A DNA stretch of 64,000 bases, taken from positions 248,001 to 312,000 of the forward strand of contig NZ_JXBB01000001.1 in assembly GCF_001653195.1 (NCBI RefSeq), written 5' to 3'. The notes under the pieces are model-generated. The model was not told the DNA's origin, did no database searches, and was given only the letters and a program-made list of their open reading frames with translations. Every line of letters starts with the position of its first letter. Within the stretch, counting starts at the first letter, position 1. Below, in pieces: positions 33,563 to 43,612 of this stretch. The position numbers and the translations under genes were made by a program. Source of the stretch: Hydrogenibacillus schlegelii. Its GTDB lineage: Bacteria > Bacillota > Bacilli > Thermicanales > DSM-22653.

Positions 33563-35557
33563 TTATCCGAGGGGGGGGCCTTCGGCAACGCGGTCGGCCG
33601 CCCGGGCGCCGCCGTCCGCCGAATCGACCGCCGCCTCGATCTCCCCGGCTTCGGCGTCGATGCCGGATTCGTCGAGACCGCCGGAGGGCGCCGGCGCCGC
33701 TCCGGCGCCGGAGCGCCGATCCGGCCGGGGCCGCTCCTCCGGGGCTCCCTCCGAGGCCGCGCCGCCGGCGTCGAGCGCCAGCAGGCGTTCCCGGAGCGCC
33801 TCCGCCGCCGGACGGCCGATGAGGCGCCGGATCTCTTCCGGGTCGGCCGCGCGAAGGCGCCGGAGGGAGCCGAAGTGCGTAAGGAGGGCGCGCTTTCGCT
33901 TCGGACCGATCCCCGGCACGCCGTCGAGCAGCGATGCAAGGGCGCTCGACCGGCGAACGGCGTGGTGGTACGCCTGGGCGAAGCGGTGCACCTCTTCCTG
34001 GATGCGGGCGATGAGGACGAACGCCTCGCCGGAGCGCGGGAGGGCGACCGGCGCCGGGGGATCGCCGAAAAGGAGTCCGGCCGTCCGATGCCGCTCGTCC
34101 TTGACCATGCCGGCGACGGGCAGAGAAAGGCCGAGTTCGTGCCGGAGGACGTCGACCGCCGCCTCGACCTGCGCCCGGCCGCCGTCGACGAGGACGAGAT
34201 CGGGATGCGGCGCGCCTTCTTTGAGCAGCCGGATGAAGCGCCGGCGGACGACCTCCCGCAGGGCGCCGGGGTCGTCGCCGCCCCGGGCTTCTTTGAGGCG
34301 GTATTTGCGGTAGGCGGTTTTGTCGGGCCGGCCGCCGACGAAGGCGACCATCGCGCCGACGGCGTCGGCGCCGCCCAGGTGGGCGATGTCGAACGCCTCG
34401 ATCCGCTCCGGCGGCCGGAGGCCGAGGGCGGCGCCGAGCTCCGCGAGGGCGCTCCGGAGCTTTTCGTCGTCCCGGGCCCGGAGGGCGAGGTGCTCGTCGA
34501 GGGCGAGGGCGGCGTTTTTTTCCGCCATCCGGACGAGGTCCCGGCCGGCGCCTCGCTTCGGAATCTTCACCCGCCGCTCGAGAAAAGCCTCGAGCGCCTC
34601 CAGCGCCGCCTCCCCTTCCGGACCGGCGGCCGGCGGGAGGAGGATCTCGTCCGGCCAGCTGTCCCGGTCGAAGGCGGCGTAGAACTGGGCGACGTACGAG
34701 AAAAACGCCTCTTCCGCCGGGACGGAGAGAGGCCGGATGTCGCTTTTCCGCTCGATGAGTCGACCCCCGCGCATGTGCAGCACCTGAACGGAGAGGAGAC
34801 CGTTTTTCTCCGCGTAGCCGAAGATGTCCCGGTCGGCGGCGTCCGGAAGGAGAACGGACTGTTTTTCCATCACGGCATCGATCCGCCGGATGAGGTCCCG
34901 CAGCTCCGCCGCCCGCTCGAAGTCCCACGCTTCCGCCGCCCGGCGCATGTCGGCGGCGAGCTTTTCTTTCACCTCGCCGTGGCCGCCTCGGAGAAACGCT
35001 TTGATCTCCTTCGCAATGGCGGCGTAGTCTTCCGGCTCGACGGGCCGGATGCACGGAGCGAGGCACTGGCCGAGGTGGTAGTAGAGACACGCCTTCGCCG
35101 GGAGCGTCCGGCACTTCCGGAGGGGATAGAGGCGGTCGAGGAGGCGCTTCGTCTCCCGAGCGGCGGTGGCGTCGGGATAGGGACCGAAGTAGTGGCCGTC
35201 TCCTTTTTTCACCCGCCGGGTGATCTCGAGGCGGGGGTGCCGCTCCTTGGTGAGCTTGATGTAGGGGTAGCTTTTATCGTCCTTGAGGAGCACGTTGTAG
35301 CGGGGCTGGTGCTCCTTGATCAGGTTCATCTCAAGAATGAGCGACTCGAAGGCGCTCCGGGTGACGATGACCTCGAAATCGGCGATCTCCTGGACGAGCC
35401 GCTCCGTCTTCCCATCGTGGGAGCCGGTGAAGTACGACCGGACGCGGTTTTTGAGCGATTTCGCCTTGCCGACGTAAAGAACGTGGCCGTCTTTGTCTTT
35501 CATCAGATAGCAACCCGGCGCGTCGGGGAGGAGGGAAAGCTTTTCTTTGAGCTTCAC
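33563..35557 (-). CDS. uvrC: Excinuclease ABC subunit C
   Basis: A 664-residue nucleotide excision repair nuclease. The N-terminal GIY-YIG nuclease has GCYLMKDKDGHVLYVGKAK. A UvrB-binding UVR motif is near residue 205-240. The RNase H-like nuclease follows with EAFDIAHLGG and LVDGGRAQ, and the helix-hairpin-helix is GVPGIGPKRKRALL near 570. A low-complexity Ala/Pro/Glu tail of about 60 residues follows. The GTG at 35557 is chosen because GGGGAGAAGG ends about nine bases earlier. Codons before that do not match the family. Confidence 0.94.
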   Translation of the reverse strand: MKLKEKLSLLPDAPGCYLMKDKDGHVLYVGKAKSLKNRVRSYFTGSHDGKTERLVQEIADFEVIVTRSAFESLILEMNLIKEHQPRYNVLLKDDKSYPYIKLTKERHPRLEITRRVKKGDGHYFGPYPDATAARETKRLLDRLYPLRKCRTLPAKACLYYHLGQCLAPCIRPVEPEDYAAIAKEIKAFLRGGHGEVKEKLAADMRRAAEAWDFERAAELRDLIRRIDAVMEKQSVLLPDAADRDIFGYAEKNGLLSVQVLHMRGGRLIERKSDIRPLSVPAEEAFFSYVAQFYAAFDRDSWPDEILLPPAAGPEGEAALEALEAFLERRVKIPKRGAGRDLVRMAEKNAALALDEHLALRARDDEKLRSALAELGAALGLRPPERIEAFDIAHLGGADAVGAMVAFVGGRPDKTAYRKYRLKEARGGDDPGALREVVRRRFIRLLKEGAPHPDLVLVDGGRAQVEAAVDVLRHELGLSLPVAGMVKDERHRTAGLLFGDPPAPVALPRSGEAFVLIARIQEEVHRFAQAYHHAVRRSSALASLLDGVPGIGPKRKRALLTHFGSLRRLRAADPEEIRRLIGRPAAEALRERLLALDAGGAASEGAPEERPRPDRRSGAGAAPAPSGGLDESGIDAEAGEIEAAVDSADGGARAADRVAEGPPLG

Positions 35558-35576
35558 GACGATCACCTTCTCCCCT

Positions 35577-35585
35577 ATTGTAGCA
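35577..35585 (-). promoter_or_regulatory. uvrC extended -10 promoter
   Basis: TGCTACAAT on minus, an extended -10 element, about 20 bases before the uvrC GTG. No good -35 is seen. Confidence 0.5.
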
Positions 35586-35667
35586 CATCGGCCGGGGCGG
35601 GCTCTTCGCCGGCAGGATCCCGACCTCCTTCGCTCCGTTCGCCGTTTTCGCGCCACCGCCGTTTTTC

Positions 35668-35676
35668 TGATATAAT
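35668..35676 (+). promoter_or_regulatory. Extended -10 promoter of the MFS gene
   Basis: TGATATAAT, an extended and consensus -10, 55 bases before the MFS start. The -35 is weak. Confidence 0.6.
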
Positions 35677-35730
35677 CTAACAGCTACAACCGACAAAACA
35701 GACACCGATCCGAGGGAAGGAGGGAGCCGC

Positions 35731-37095
35731 ATGCGCGCGACCGTCGGAAGGAAAATCCCCTTTCCCGGGGCGTCCGAAGAGGATAAGGCGCCCGCCAAAC
35801 CGGCGACCGCCCGGGAAAAAGGACGCCGCGATCCGGCGATGTTTTTGTGGATTCTTCTGGCGATCAGCCTGGCGCATCTTTTCAACGACTCGATGCAGGC
35901 CGTGATTCCCGCCGTTTTTCCCATCCTGCGGGAGAACTTGGCCCTGGACTACGTTCAGCTCGGGTGGGTGAGTTTCGCCCTGTACGCCACGGCCTCGGTG
36001 CTGCAGCCGGTGATCGGCCTCGGAACGGATCGCCGCCCGCTCGTCTATTTGCTGCCGACGGGCATGCTGTTCTCCCTCGCCGGCATGGTCACCCTGGCCT
36101 CAGCCCGTGAATTTCATCACGTGCTGCTCGCGGTGTTGCTCGTGGGGCTGGGGTCGGCCGTCTTCCATCCGGAAGCATCGCGCGTCGCCCATCTGGCGAG
36201 CGGCCCGCGCCGGGGACTCGGACAATCGATCTTCCAGGTCGGCGGAAACGCCGGACAGTCCCTCGCCCCGCTTCTTTCCGCGCTGATCTTTGTCCCTTTC
36301 GGACAGCGGGCGGCGCTCTATTTTGCCCTCCCGGCGGCAGCCGCCGCCGGGCTCATGCTCGCCGTCGCCGCCTGGCGCAAAACGATCCCGAACGCGCACC
36401 CCTTCGCCCCCGCGGGCGCCCGGGGGCCGGCCGAACGCGACCGGAAAACGGAGGCCGCCGCCCCGCACGCCGTCCGCCACCGCCTCCTCACTCGCGCCCG
36501 ATGGGCCCTTCTCGTCCTCGTCGCTTTCGTCTTCCTCCGATCCTGGTACCATGTGGGGATGAGCAATTTTTATGCCTTTTACCTGATCGAACGGAGCGGA
36601 CTTCCGGTCCAGCGCGCACAGCTTTACCTCTTTTTGTTTCTGGCGGCGGGGGCGCTGGGGACGCTCTGCGGCGGACCGCTCGCCGATCGCTTCGGGCGAA
36701 AGACGGTGCTCGTCTTTTCCATGGTGGGCGCATCCCCGTTCGCCCTTCTCCTTCCCCATGCGGGACCGGCGCTTGCCCTCGCGGTCATGCCGATCCTCGG
36801 CTTCATCGTCTTCTCCAGCTTTTCGGTGAGCGTGCTCTACGCCCAGGAGCTGTTCCCCGGCCACGTCGGCGCCATGTCGGGGCTTGTCATCGGCCTTGCG
36901 TTCGGCATGGGGGCCGTCGGCGCCGTCGCCGTCGGCGCCTTCATCGAGCATTTCGGCATCACACTCGGCATGCAAGCCTTAAGCGTCCTTCCGCTGCTCG
37001 GGACGCTGGCTTTCCTTCTCCCGAGCGATCGACATTTCCATCCGGGAGAGCCGGCCGGCCGTCTGGTCGCAGGACCCCCGGCGGCTGGCCGGTAG
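35731..37095 (+). CDS. MFS transporter, fosmidomycin-resistance (Fsr) type
   Basis: A 454-residue major facilitator with twelve predicted helices. SLAHLFNDSMQAVIPAVFP near residue 50 is typical of the Fsr drug-exporter group, as is GLGSAVFHPEASRVAH near 145. The DRFGRK loop between helices in the second half is the MFS signature. The first 38 residues are a charged cytoplasmic leader. The ATG at 35731 follows GAAGGAGGGAG; an internal ATG at 35839 would also keep all helices. It is a single gene with its own promoter and terminator. Confidence 0.82.
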   Translation: MRATVGRKIPFPGASEEDKAPAKPATAREKGRRDPAMFLWILLAISLAHLFNDSMQAVIPAVFPILRENLALDYVQLGWVSFALYATASVLQPVIGLGTDRRPLVYLLPTGMLFSLAGMVTLASAREFHHVLLAVLLVGLGSAVFHPEASRVAHLASGPRRGLGQSIFQVGGNAGQSLAPLLSALIFVPFGQRAALYFALPAAAAAGLMLAVAAWRKTIPNAHPFAPAGARGPAERDRKTEAAAPHAVRHRLLTRARWALLVLVAFVFLRSWYHVGMSNFYAFYLIERSGLPVQRAQLYLFLFLAAGALGTLCGGPLADRFGRKTVLVFSMVGASPFALLLPHAGPALALAVMPILGFIVFSSFSVSVLYAQELFPGHVGAMSGLVIGLAFGMGAVGAVAVGAFIEHFGITLGMQALSVLPLLGTLAFLLPSDRHFHPGEPAGRLVAGPPAAGR

Positions 37096-37115
37096 ACGCC
37101 GGAAGCGCCGGCACC

Positions 37116-37154
37116 GAAAATCGGGCGGCCCTCCTTCAGGGCCGCCCGATTTTC
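37116..37154. terminator. Bidirectional terminator
   Basis: Perfect 17-bp stem gaaaatcgggcggccct/agggccgcccgattttc with a five-base loop, between the convergent MFS and acsA genes. Confidence 0.9.
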
Positions 37155-37173
37155 TCCACGATCCGGAGCCGTT

Positions 37174-39162
37174 TCAGGCCTGCTCCTTCCCTTCGGCGAT
37201 GTAGCGCTGCCGGAGCTCCTCGACGACCGCCGGATCGGTGAGGGTCGTCGTATCGCCGAGGGCCCGTCCTTCGGCGATGTCCCGAAGCAGCCGCCGCATG
37301 ATCTTCGCCGAGCGCGTCTTCGGCAGGTCGGCGGCAAAGAAGACGTCCGACGGTTTGGCGATCGGGCCGATCTTCTCGCCGACCCACTGCCGAAGCTCCT
37401 CCTTGAGGGCGTCGCTCGGTTCGACGCCGGCCCGGAGGACGACGAAGGCCGAAAGCGCCTGCCCCTTGATCGGGTCGGAGCGGCCGATCACCGCCGCCTC
37501 GGCGACCGCCGGATGGGCGACGAGGGTGCTTTCGAGCTCGATGTTCGACAGCCGGTGGCCGGCGACGTTGACGACGTCGTCGACGCGGCCGGTGATCCAG
37601 AAATAGCCGTCTTCATCCTTCCGGGCGCCGTCGCCGGTGAGGTAGCGGCCGGGGTACTGGCTCCAGTAGGCCTTGACGTACCGGTCCGGGTCGCCCCAGA
37701 GGGTGCGGAACATCGCCGGCCAGGGCCGCTCGATGACGAGGTAGCCGCCGACGTTCGGCGGAACGGGGTTGCCCGCTTCGTCGACGACGTCGGCCTTGAT
37801 GCCCGGAAGCGGCACCGTCGCCGAACCCGGTTTCGTCGTCTGGACGCCGGGCAGGGGCGCGATGAGGATCATGCCGGTTTCGGTCTGCCACCACGTGTCG
37901 ACGATCGGGCAGCGGCCGCCGCCGATGTGCTCGTGGTACCACATCCACGCCTCGGGGTTGATCGGTTCGCCGACGGTGCCGAGGAGGCGGAGGCTCGAAA
38001 GGTCGTGCCGCTTCGGATACTCCGGCCCCCAGCGCATCGCCGTCCGAAGGAACGTCGGCGAGGTGTAGAAGATCGTCGCCCTGTATTTTTCCACGATCGC
38101 CCAGATGCGGTCCTTATCCGGCCAGTCCGGCGCCCCTTCGTAGATGACGACCGTCGCTCCGTTCGACAGCGGGCCGTAGACGATGTAGCTGTGACCGGTG
38201 ATCCAGCCGATGTCGGCGGCGCAGAAGTAGACGTCGTCATCCTTGAGATCGAAGACCCATTTCGCCGTCAGGGTCGTCCCGACGAGGTAGCCGCCGGTCG
38301 TATGGAGGACGCCCTTCGGCTTGCCGGTCGTACCGGATGTGTAGAGGATGAAGAGCGGATGCTCGCTGTCGAGGGGTTCCGCCGGGCAGTCGGCCGCCGC
38401 CCCGGCCATCGCCTCGTGCCACCAGACGTCCCGGCCGGGGACCATCGCAGCGCCGGCGGCGTCGCCGACCCGCCGCAGGACGACGACCTTCTCGACCGAG
38501 GGCGCCTCCGCCAGCGCTTCGTCGGCCCACTGCTTGAGGGGGACGACCTGCCCCCGCCGCCAGGCGCCGTCCTGGGTGATGAGGACCTTCGCCTGAGCGT
38601 CCTGGATCCGGTCCCGGAGGGCCTGACTGCTGAAGCCGCCGAAGACGACGGTGTGGGTGGCGCCGATCCGGGCGGCGGCGAGCATGGCGATGACGAGCTC
38701 CGGCACCATGCCCATGTAGATGGCCACCCGGTCGCCCTTCCGGACGCCGAGGCCCTTCAGGACGTTGGCAAACTTCTGCACTTCCCGGTGCAGGTCTTCG
38801 TACGTGAGGGCGCGCCGGTCGCCGGGCTCCCCTTCCCAGAGGATCGCCGTCTTCGTCCGCCGGGAGCCGAGGGCGTGACGGTCGACGCAATTGTAGCTCG
38901 CGTTCGTCTCGCCGCCGACGAACCACTTCGCCCACGGCGGATTCCACTCGAGGACCCGATCCCATGTTTTGAACCAGTGGACTTCCGCTTCGGCGTGCTT
39001 CGCCCAGAAGCCCTCAAAATCCCGTTCCGCCTCTTCCCACGGCGTCCGGTCTTTGACCCACGCCCGCTCCCGGAAGTCGGCCGGCGGTTCAAAGCGGCGC
39101 TCTTCCCGGAGCTTGCTTTCCAGAAGCGGCCCTTCCGCCGCCTTCACCTCGCGATCGGTCAT
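37174..39162 (-). CDS. acsA: Acetyl-CoA synthetase (AMP-forming)
   Basis: A 662-residue enzyme that activates acetate to acetyl-CoA with ATP and CoA through acetyl-AMP. The ATP/AMP motifs are [10 protein letters not shown] near residue 270, [16 protein letters not shown] near 320 and WWQTETG near 420. The C-terminal domain has [15 protein letters not shown] and the catalytic, acetylatable lysine in [13 protein letters not shown]. Full-length and intact. GGAGGGACGG precedes the ATG. A paralogue lies directly upstream, and an acetate symporter beyond that. Confidence 0.93.
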   Translation of the reverse strand: MTDREVKAAEGPLLESKLREERRFEPPADFRERAWVKDRTPWEEAERDFEGFWAKHAEAEVHWFKTWDRVLEWNPPWAKWFVGGETNASYNCVDRHALGSRRTKTAILWEGEPGDRRALTYEDLHREVQKFANVLKGLGVRKGDRVAIYMGMVPELVIAMLAAARIGATHTVVFGGFSSQALRDRIQDAQAKVLITQDGAWRRGQVVPLKQWADEALAEAPSVEKVVVLRRVGDAAGAAMVPGRDVWWHEAMAGAAADCPAEPLDSEHPLFILYTSGTTGKPKGVLHTTGGYLVGTTLTAKWVFDLKDDDVYFCAADIGWITGHSYIVYGPLSNGATVVIYEGAPDWPDKDRIWAIVEKYRATIFYTSPTFLRTAMRWGPEYPKRHDLSSLRLLGTVGEPINPEAWMWYHEHIGGGRCPIVDTWWQTETGMILIAPLPGVQTTKPGSATVPLPGIKADVVDEAGNPVPPNVGGYLVIERPWPAMFRTLWGDPDRYVKAYWSQYPGRYLTGDGARKDEDGYFWITGRVDDVVNVAGHRLSNIELESTLVAHPAVAEAAVIGRSDPIKGQALSAFVVLRAGVEPSDALKEELRQWVGEKIGPIAKPSDVFFAADLPKTRSAKIMRRLLRDIAEGRALGDTTTLTDPAVVEELRQRYIAEGKEQA

Positions 39163-39288
39163 CGTCCGTCCCTCCTTGCCGGTGAAGGATGAACCCGGTG
39201 CCTGCCGGCCCGCCGCAGGCGGCCGCCGATCCCCCGCAGGGGGGCCGGTCCGCCGCAGGGGCGCCGCCCCGGCGCGTTTGTAAAATCG

Positions 39289-39297
39289 AGTCTAACA
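39289..39297 (-). promoter_or_regulatory. Candidate acsA promoter
   Basis: TGTTAGACT on minus resembles an extended -10 about 125 bases before acsA. The -35 (TTTCGC) is poor. Confidence 0.3.
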
Positions 39298-39330
39298 CAA
39301 TCGACCGAGACGCGAAAGAACCGGGGCGTT

Positions 39331-41310
39331 TCAATCTTGCGCGAATGGTGGCGAAGCCGCGCCCGCCGCCGGCGGGGCACCGGCATCGGCGCCGCTTCGG
39401 GCGGCGGCGAGCTTCCGCCACGCTTCCATGATCTCGGCGACGCTCGCCTCCTCTTCGATGGTCGAGATGTCCCCCGGCGGCTGGCCGAGGAGCGTCGCCT
39501 TGAGCACCCGACGCATGATCTTGCCGCTCCGGGTCTTCGGCAGCATCGGCACGAAGATCAGGTCCCCGACGACGGCGACGGGGCCGAGCGCCTGGCGAAC
39601 CGTCTTACGGAGCTCGTCTTCGAGGGCCGGCGACGGCCGAACGTCCCCTTTCAACACGACAAAGGCGGCGATGACTTCGCCCCGGAGGGGATCCGGCCGG
39701 CCGATGACGCCGGCTTCCGCCACCGCCGGATGGCGAAGGAGCGCCGATTCCACCTCGACGGTGCCGAGGCGGTGGCCGGCGACGTTCAGAACCTCGTCCG
39801 CCCGGCCGGCGAACCAGACGTAGCCGTCCTCATCGACGTGCGCCGCGTCGCCGGCGTAGTAGACGCCCGGGATGCGGCGCCAGTACGACTCGGCGTATCG
39901 CTCCGGCTCGCCCCACAGGCGGGCGGTGAGGGTCGGGAAGGGCCGCTCGACGACGACCATACCCTGCCGGCCGGCGGGAAGCGGCGTGCCGGTATCGTCG
40001 ACGATGCGGACCGCCATGCCGGGGAGCGGCACGCCGGCGGACCCGGGCTTGATCGGGAGCAGTCCCAGGCCGTACGGGTTCCCGATGACCGGCGCCGCCG
40101 TCTCGGTCTGCCACCAGTGGTCGATCACCGGCACCCGCCCTTCGAACACCTCGTCCTGAAACCACGCCCACGCCGGCGGGTTCAGCGTCTCGCCGGCGCT
40201 GAACACCCGCTCGACCGACGTGCGGTCGAAGCGGCGAGCGACGTCGGCGCCGTACTTCATCAGCATCCGGATGAGCGTCGGCGCGACGAAAAGTCCCGTC
40301 ACCCGCTCCGACTCCAGGAGGCGATAGAACGTCTCCGGGCCGGGGTGATCGAGCGCCCCTTCGAAGGCGATCGTCGTCGCGCCGACAAAAAGCGGCCCAT
40401 AGACGATATAGCTGTGGCCGACGATCCAGCCGATGTCCGACGTCGACCACCAGATGTCCGTCGGCCGGAGGGCGTACATCCACTTGGCCATCGCCCGGAC
40501 GCCGACCTGATACGGCCCATGGGCGTGGACGACGAGCTTCGGCTTGGCGGTCGTCCCGGAGGTGGCGAGGATGAACGCCGGCTCGTTGGCTTCGACCGGC
40601 GTCGCCGCGTCGCTTTCTCCTTCTCCCGCCTGAAGAAACGCCTCCCAGTCGAGGACGGCCTCCGCCGGGAAGGCGCCGTACGACCGGGGGCCCTCGGCCG
40701 CCTCCCACCGCAGGACGACCGCTCGCTTGAGTTCCGGGAGCGGCTCACGGAGGGCCTCGGCGACGATCGCTTCGAGGTCGACCGTCTTCCCGCGGCGGAA
40801 CGTCCGGTCGGCGTAGAGGAGCACCTTCGCCCCCGACAGGGCGATCCGGTCCCGAAGCGCCCCGGCGCCGAAGCCGGCGAAGACGACGACGTGGATCGCC
40901 CCGATGCGGGTCGTGGCCAGCATGGCGGCGATCGCCTCCGGCATCGTCGGCATGTAGATCGCCACCCGGTCTCCTTTTTCCACGCCGAGGGCCCGGAGCC
41001 CGCGGGCAATCCGCCGAACGAGGCGGTGGAGGTCGTTGTAGGTCAGAACCCGCCGCTCGCCCCGCTCGTTCAGGCCGATCAGGGCGGCGTGACCGCCCCA
41101 GCCCCGTTCGAGGTGGACGTCGAGGGCGGCGTAGCTCACGTTCGTCTCGCCGCCGACGAACCAGCGAAACGACGGCGGCGCGCCGTCGTACGCCCGTTCA
41201 AACGGTTTGAACCAGAACGCCTCCTCCCGGGCGATCCGGCCCCAGAAGGCGGCAAAATCCCGCTCGGCTTCCCGCTTCAGGCGTTCGAATTCCGGCTGAA
41301 AGATGCGCAT
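39331..41310 (-). CDS. Acetyl-CoA synthetase paralogue
   Basis: A 659-residue AMP-forming acyl-CoA synthetase of the Acs group, clearly diverged from acsA next door. It has ATSGTTAKPKLVV, where AcsA has [33 protein letters not shown] and the catalytic lysine in PKTRSGKIMRR. The C-terminus is Ala/Pro-rich. It could activate acetate under other conditions or a slightly longer acid such as propionate; residues that set acyl-chain length cannot be judged by eye. It starts MRIFQPEFERLKREAE with a weak ribosome binding site. Confidence 0.85.
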   Translation of the reverse strand: MRIFQPEFERLKREAERDFAAFWGRIAREEAFWFKPFERAYDGAPPSFRWFVGGETNVSYAALDVHLERGWGGHAALIGLNERGERRVLTYNDLHRLVRRIARGLRALGVEKGDRVAIYMPTMPEAIAAMLATTRIGAIHVVVFAGFGAGALRDRIALSGAKVLLYADRTFRRGKTVDLEAIVAEALREPLPELKRAVVLRWEAAEGPRSYGAFPAEAVLDWEAFLQAGEGESDAATPVEANEPAFILATSGTTAKPKLVVHAHGPYQVGVRAMAKWMYALRPTDIWWSTSDIGWIVGHSYIVYGPLFVGATTIAFEGALDHPGPETFYRLLESERVTGLFVAPTLIRMLMKYGADVARRFDRTSVERVFSAGETLNPPAWAWFQDEVFEGRVPVIDHWWQTETAAPVIGNPYGLGLLPIKPGSAGVPLPGMAVRIVDDTGTPLPAGRQGMVVVERPFPTLTARLWGEPERYAESYWRRIPGVYYAGDAAHVDEDGYVWFAGRADEVLNVAGHRLGTVEVESALLRHPAVAEAGVIGRPDPLRGEVIAAFVVLKGDVRPSPALEDELRKTVRQALGPVAVVGDLIFVPMLPKTRSGKIMRRVLKATLLGQPPGDISTIEEEASVAEIMEAWRKLAAARSGADAGAPPAAGAASPPFAQD

Positions 41311-41542
41311 CGCAGGTCGTCCCCCCTAAAGGTCGGTCTCGGTCGGCCTCCTCCTTCACGCCCGGCCCCGCCGCTCGGCGGGCGGCGGGGCAAGGATCCG
41401 GGCGATCGGGTTGAACGGCTTCGCAAAAAAGGCGCCGGCGCGCCCTTCCCTTCGCCGGAGGGAAAGGGTCGGCCGACGGGGCGCCACGCCGATCAAGAAG
41501 GGGCGCCCTGGCAAAAGCACAAACGCGCGCAGGCGCTCTCCC

Positions 41543-43075
41543 TCACTGCTCGGCGCCGAGGCCGGTGTGGGCCCGGACGGCGAGCTCGTCGAACTTCGTC
41601 GCCTTGTCCGCTTCCGCCGGCGTAAGAAGCGTCACCAAAAAGGCGGTGAGGAACCCGGCCGGGACGCTCACGATGCCGGGGTTCGCCAGCGGGAAGAGGG
41701 CATCTTTCCCCATGACGCTCGGGCCGATCATGACGAGCGTCACCGCCGTCGCGGCGCCGACGATCATGCCGCTTACGGCGCCGGCGGTGTTGAACCGCTT
41801 CCAGTAAAGCGAAAAGAGGATCGCCGGCAGGTTGGCGCTTGCGGCGACGGCGAAGGCGAGGGCGACGAGGTAAGCGACGTTTTGCCCCTTGGCGAGGATG
41901 CCGATGGCGATCGCCACCGCACCGACGACGAGCGCGGTCACCCGGGCGACGACGAACTGCTTCCGCTCGTCGACGGCGCCTCGCTTGATGACGTTCGTGT
42001 AGATGTCGTGGGCGAAGGCGCCGGAGGCGGCGAGCACCAGGCCGGCGACGACGGCGACGATCGTCGCGAACGAGATGGCGGCGATGGCGCTCATGAAAAG
42101 CTCCCCGCCGATCGTCCCGGGACCGCCGCCCAGCACTTCGGCGAGAAGCGGCGCCGCCATGTTGCCGCCCTTGTCCGCCGCCCGGATGCGGTCGGGCCCG
42201 ACGAGGACCATGGCGCCGAAGCCGACGAACGTGATGAGGAGGTAGAAGACGCCGATGATCGCCATCGCCCAGACGACCGACTTCCGGGCCTCCTGGGCCG
42301 TCGGCACGGTGTAGAAGCGGATGAGGATGTGCGGGAGACCCGCCGTGCCGAGGATGAGGGCGATGCCGAGGGAGACGAGGTCGATCGGGTTTTGGTAGAG
42401 CTTCCCGGGCTGGAGGAATTCGACGCCGTGCGCTTGAGCGACGGCGGCAAACAGGTTCGACGGGTTGAAGCCGAACCGGGCGCCGACGAGGAGGACGATG
42501 AGGATCGTCCCGGCCATGAGGAGGACCGCCTTGACGATCTGCACCCAGCTCGTCGCGATCATCCCGCCGAAGACGACGTAGACGATCATGAGCACGCCGA
42601 TGATGACGACGGCCCACTCGTACGGAATGCCGACGAGGAGCTGGATGATCCCCCCGGCGCCGACCATCTGCGCCACCATGTAAAACGTGCTGATCGTCAG
42701 CGTCACGAGGGCCGCCGCCAGGCGCGTCGGCACCGGCTGAAGCCGGTAGGAAAGAACGTCCGCCAGCGTGTACTTGCCGGAGTTCCGGAGCGGCTCGGCG
42801 ACGAGGTAGAGTACGACGACGTAGCCCATGAGCCAGCCGACGGCGTACATGAAGCCGTCGTAGCCGTTTAAGGCGACGAGGCCGGCGATGCCGAGGAACG
42901 AAGCGGCGCTCAGGTAGTCACCGGCGATGGCGAGGCCGTTCTGCCAGCCGGTGAGCGACCGGCCGGCGGCGTAAAACTCGCTCGTCCCCCGGACCCGCCG
43001 GGAGGCCCAATAGGTGATGTACATCGTGAGGGCGACGATGGCGACGAAGAGCGCCACGCCGAAGAGCTGGATCAT
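41543..43075 (-). CDS. actP: Cation/acetate symporter ActP
   Basis: A 510-residue solute:sodium symporter of the ActP type with 13 predicted helices. SEFYAAGRSLTGWQNGLAIAGDYLSAASFLG is split here as the family core (SEFYAAGRSLTGWQNG, then AIAGDYLSAASFLG). Helix motifs STFYMVAQMVGAG and LGTAGLPHILIRFYTV also match ActP. It imports acetate or related short acids with sodium. It starts four bases after the DUF485 gene, its usual partner, and the pair lies beside two acetyl-CoA synthetases, so acetate scavenging is the likely job. Confidence 0.9.
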   Translation of the reverse strand: MIQLFGVALFVAIVALTMYITYWASRRVRGTSEFYAAGRSLTGWQNGLAIAGDYLSAASFLGIAGLVALNGYDGFMYAVGWLMGYVVVLYLVAEPLRNSGKYTLADVLSYRLQPVPTRLAAALVTLTISTFYMVAQMVGAGGIIQLLVGIPYEWAVVIIGVLMIVYVVFGGMIATSWVQIVKAVLLMAGTILIVLLVGARFGFNPSNLFAAVAQAHGVEFLQPGKLYQNPIDLVSLGIALILGTAGLPHILIRFYTVPTAQEARKSVVWAMAIIGVFYLLITFVGFGAMVLVGPDRIRAADKGGNMAAPLLAEVLGGGPGTIGGELFMSAIAAISFATIVAVVAGLVLAASGAFAHDIYTNVIKRGAVDERKQFVVARVTALVVGAVAIAIGILAKGQNVAYLVALAFAVAASANLPAILFSLYWKRFNTAGAVSGMIVGAATAVTLVMIGPSVMGKDALFPLANPGIVSVPAGFLTAFLVTLLTPAEADKATKFDELAVRAHTGLGAEQ

Positions 43076-43079
43076 CCGC

Positions 43080-43445
43080 TCACCGCCCTTTCCGCCCGCG
43101 GTCGCTTCCGGCCAGTTCCCGAGCCCGGGCGTCGAACGAGCGGGCCGCCCGGACGTAGACGTACGCCAGCGCCCAGGCGACGACGTAGTAGATGAGGCCG
43201 TAGGCGTAGCCGAACGTCACGTGCCCGACGACGAACGATCCCATGAGCGGCCGAGCGTAGCCGGCGAGCAAGGGGAGGAGAAGATAAAACGCGACAAAAA
43301 GAACCGTCACCGGCCAGACGAAGGCCATCTTGCGCCGGACGAGGGTACGAAACCCGTCCGAGCGGGCGATCGCCTGATAGCGGGCGTCGGCGGCCTCCGC
43401 CGGCGCCCTTTCGGAGGAACCGAACGCAAGATCGAGGTCGGACAT
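43080..43445 (-). CDS. DUF485 membrane protein (YjcH-like)
   Basis: A 121-residue protein with two membrane helices (FVWPVTVLFVAFYLLLPLLAG and FGYAYGLIYYVVAWALAYVYV). This is the DUF485 family, the E. coli YjcH partner encoded just before ActP. FRTLVRRKMAF before the first helix is typical. Its role beside the symporter is not settled. AAGGAGGCG precedes the ATG. Its promoter carries a CcpA cre-like site. Confidence 0.88.
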   Translation of the reverse strand: MSDLDLAFGSSERAPAEAADARYQAIARSDGFRTLVRRKMAFVWPVTVLFVAFYLLLPLLAGYARPLMGSFVVGHVTFGYAYGLIYYVVAWALAYVYVRAARSFDARARELAGSDRGRKGR

Positions 43446-43550
43446 CGGCGCGCCTCCTTTCGGTTTTCTTTTTCCATGCTCGCCCGGTTCTCTTTTGGGC
43501 GAGATCCCCGGGCCGACATCTGGCGAGAAAACCGGACAACCGCCGCCGCA

Positions 43551-43564
43551 GGAAAGCGCTTTCC
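43551..43564 (-). promoter_or_regulatory. cre-like site (CcpA)
   Basis: GGAAAGCGCTTTCC, a perfect palindrome, matches the cre consensus TGWAANCGNTNWCA at all but the two outermost positions. It lies about +13 to +26 from the predicted start of the DUF485-actP transcript, a place where bound CcpA blocks elongation. Confidence 0.55.
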
Positions 43565-43583
43565 CCTGGAAAGGGTTAATCAG

Positions 43584-43612
43584 AGGATAGCAAAAAAACC
43601 GACGGTTGTGAA
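43584..43612 (-). promoter_or_regulatory. DUF485-actP promoter
   Basis: TTCACA, a 17-base spacer and TATCCT with TG one base before the -10 on minus. The leader is about 130 bases and contains the cre-like palindrome. Confidence 0.6.
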
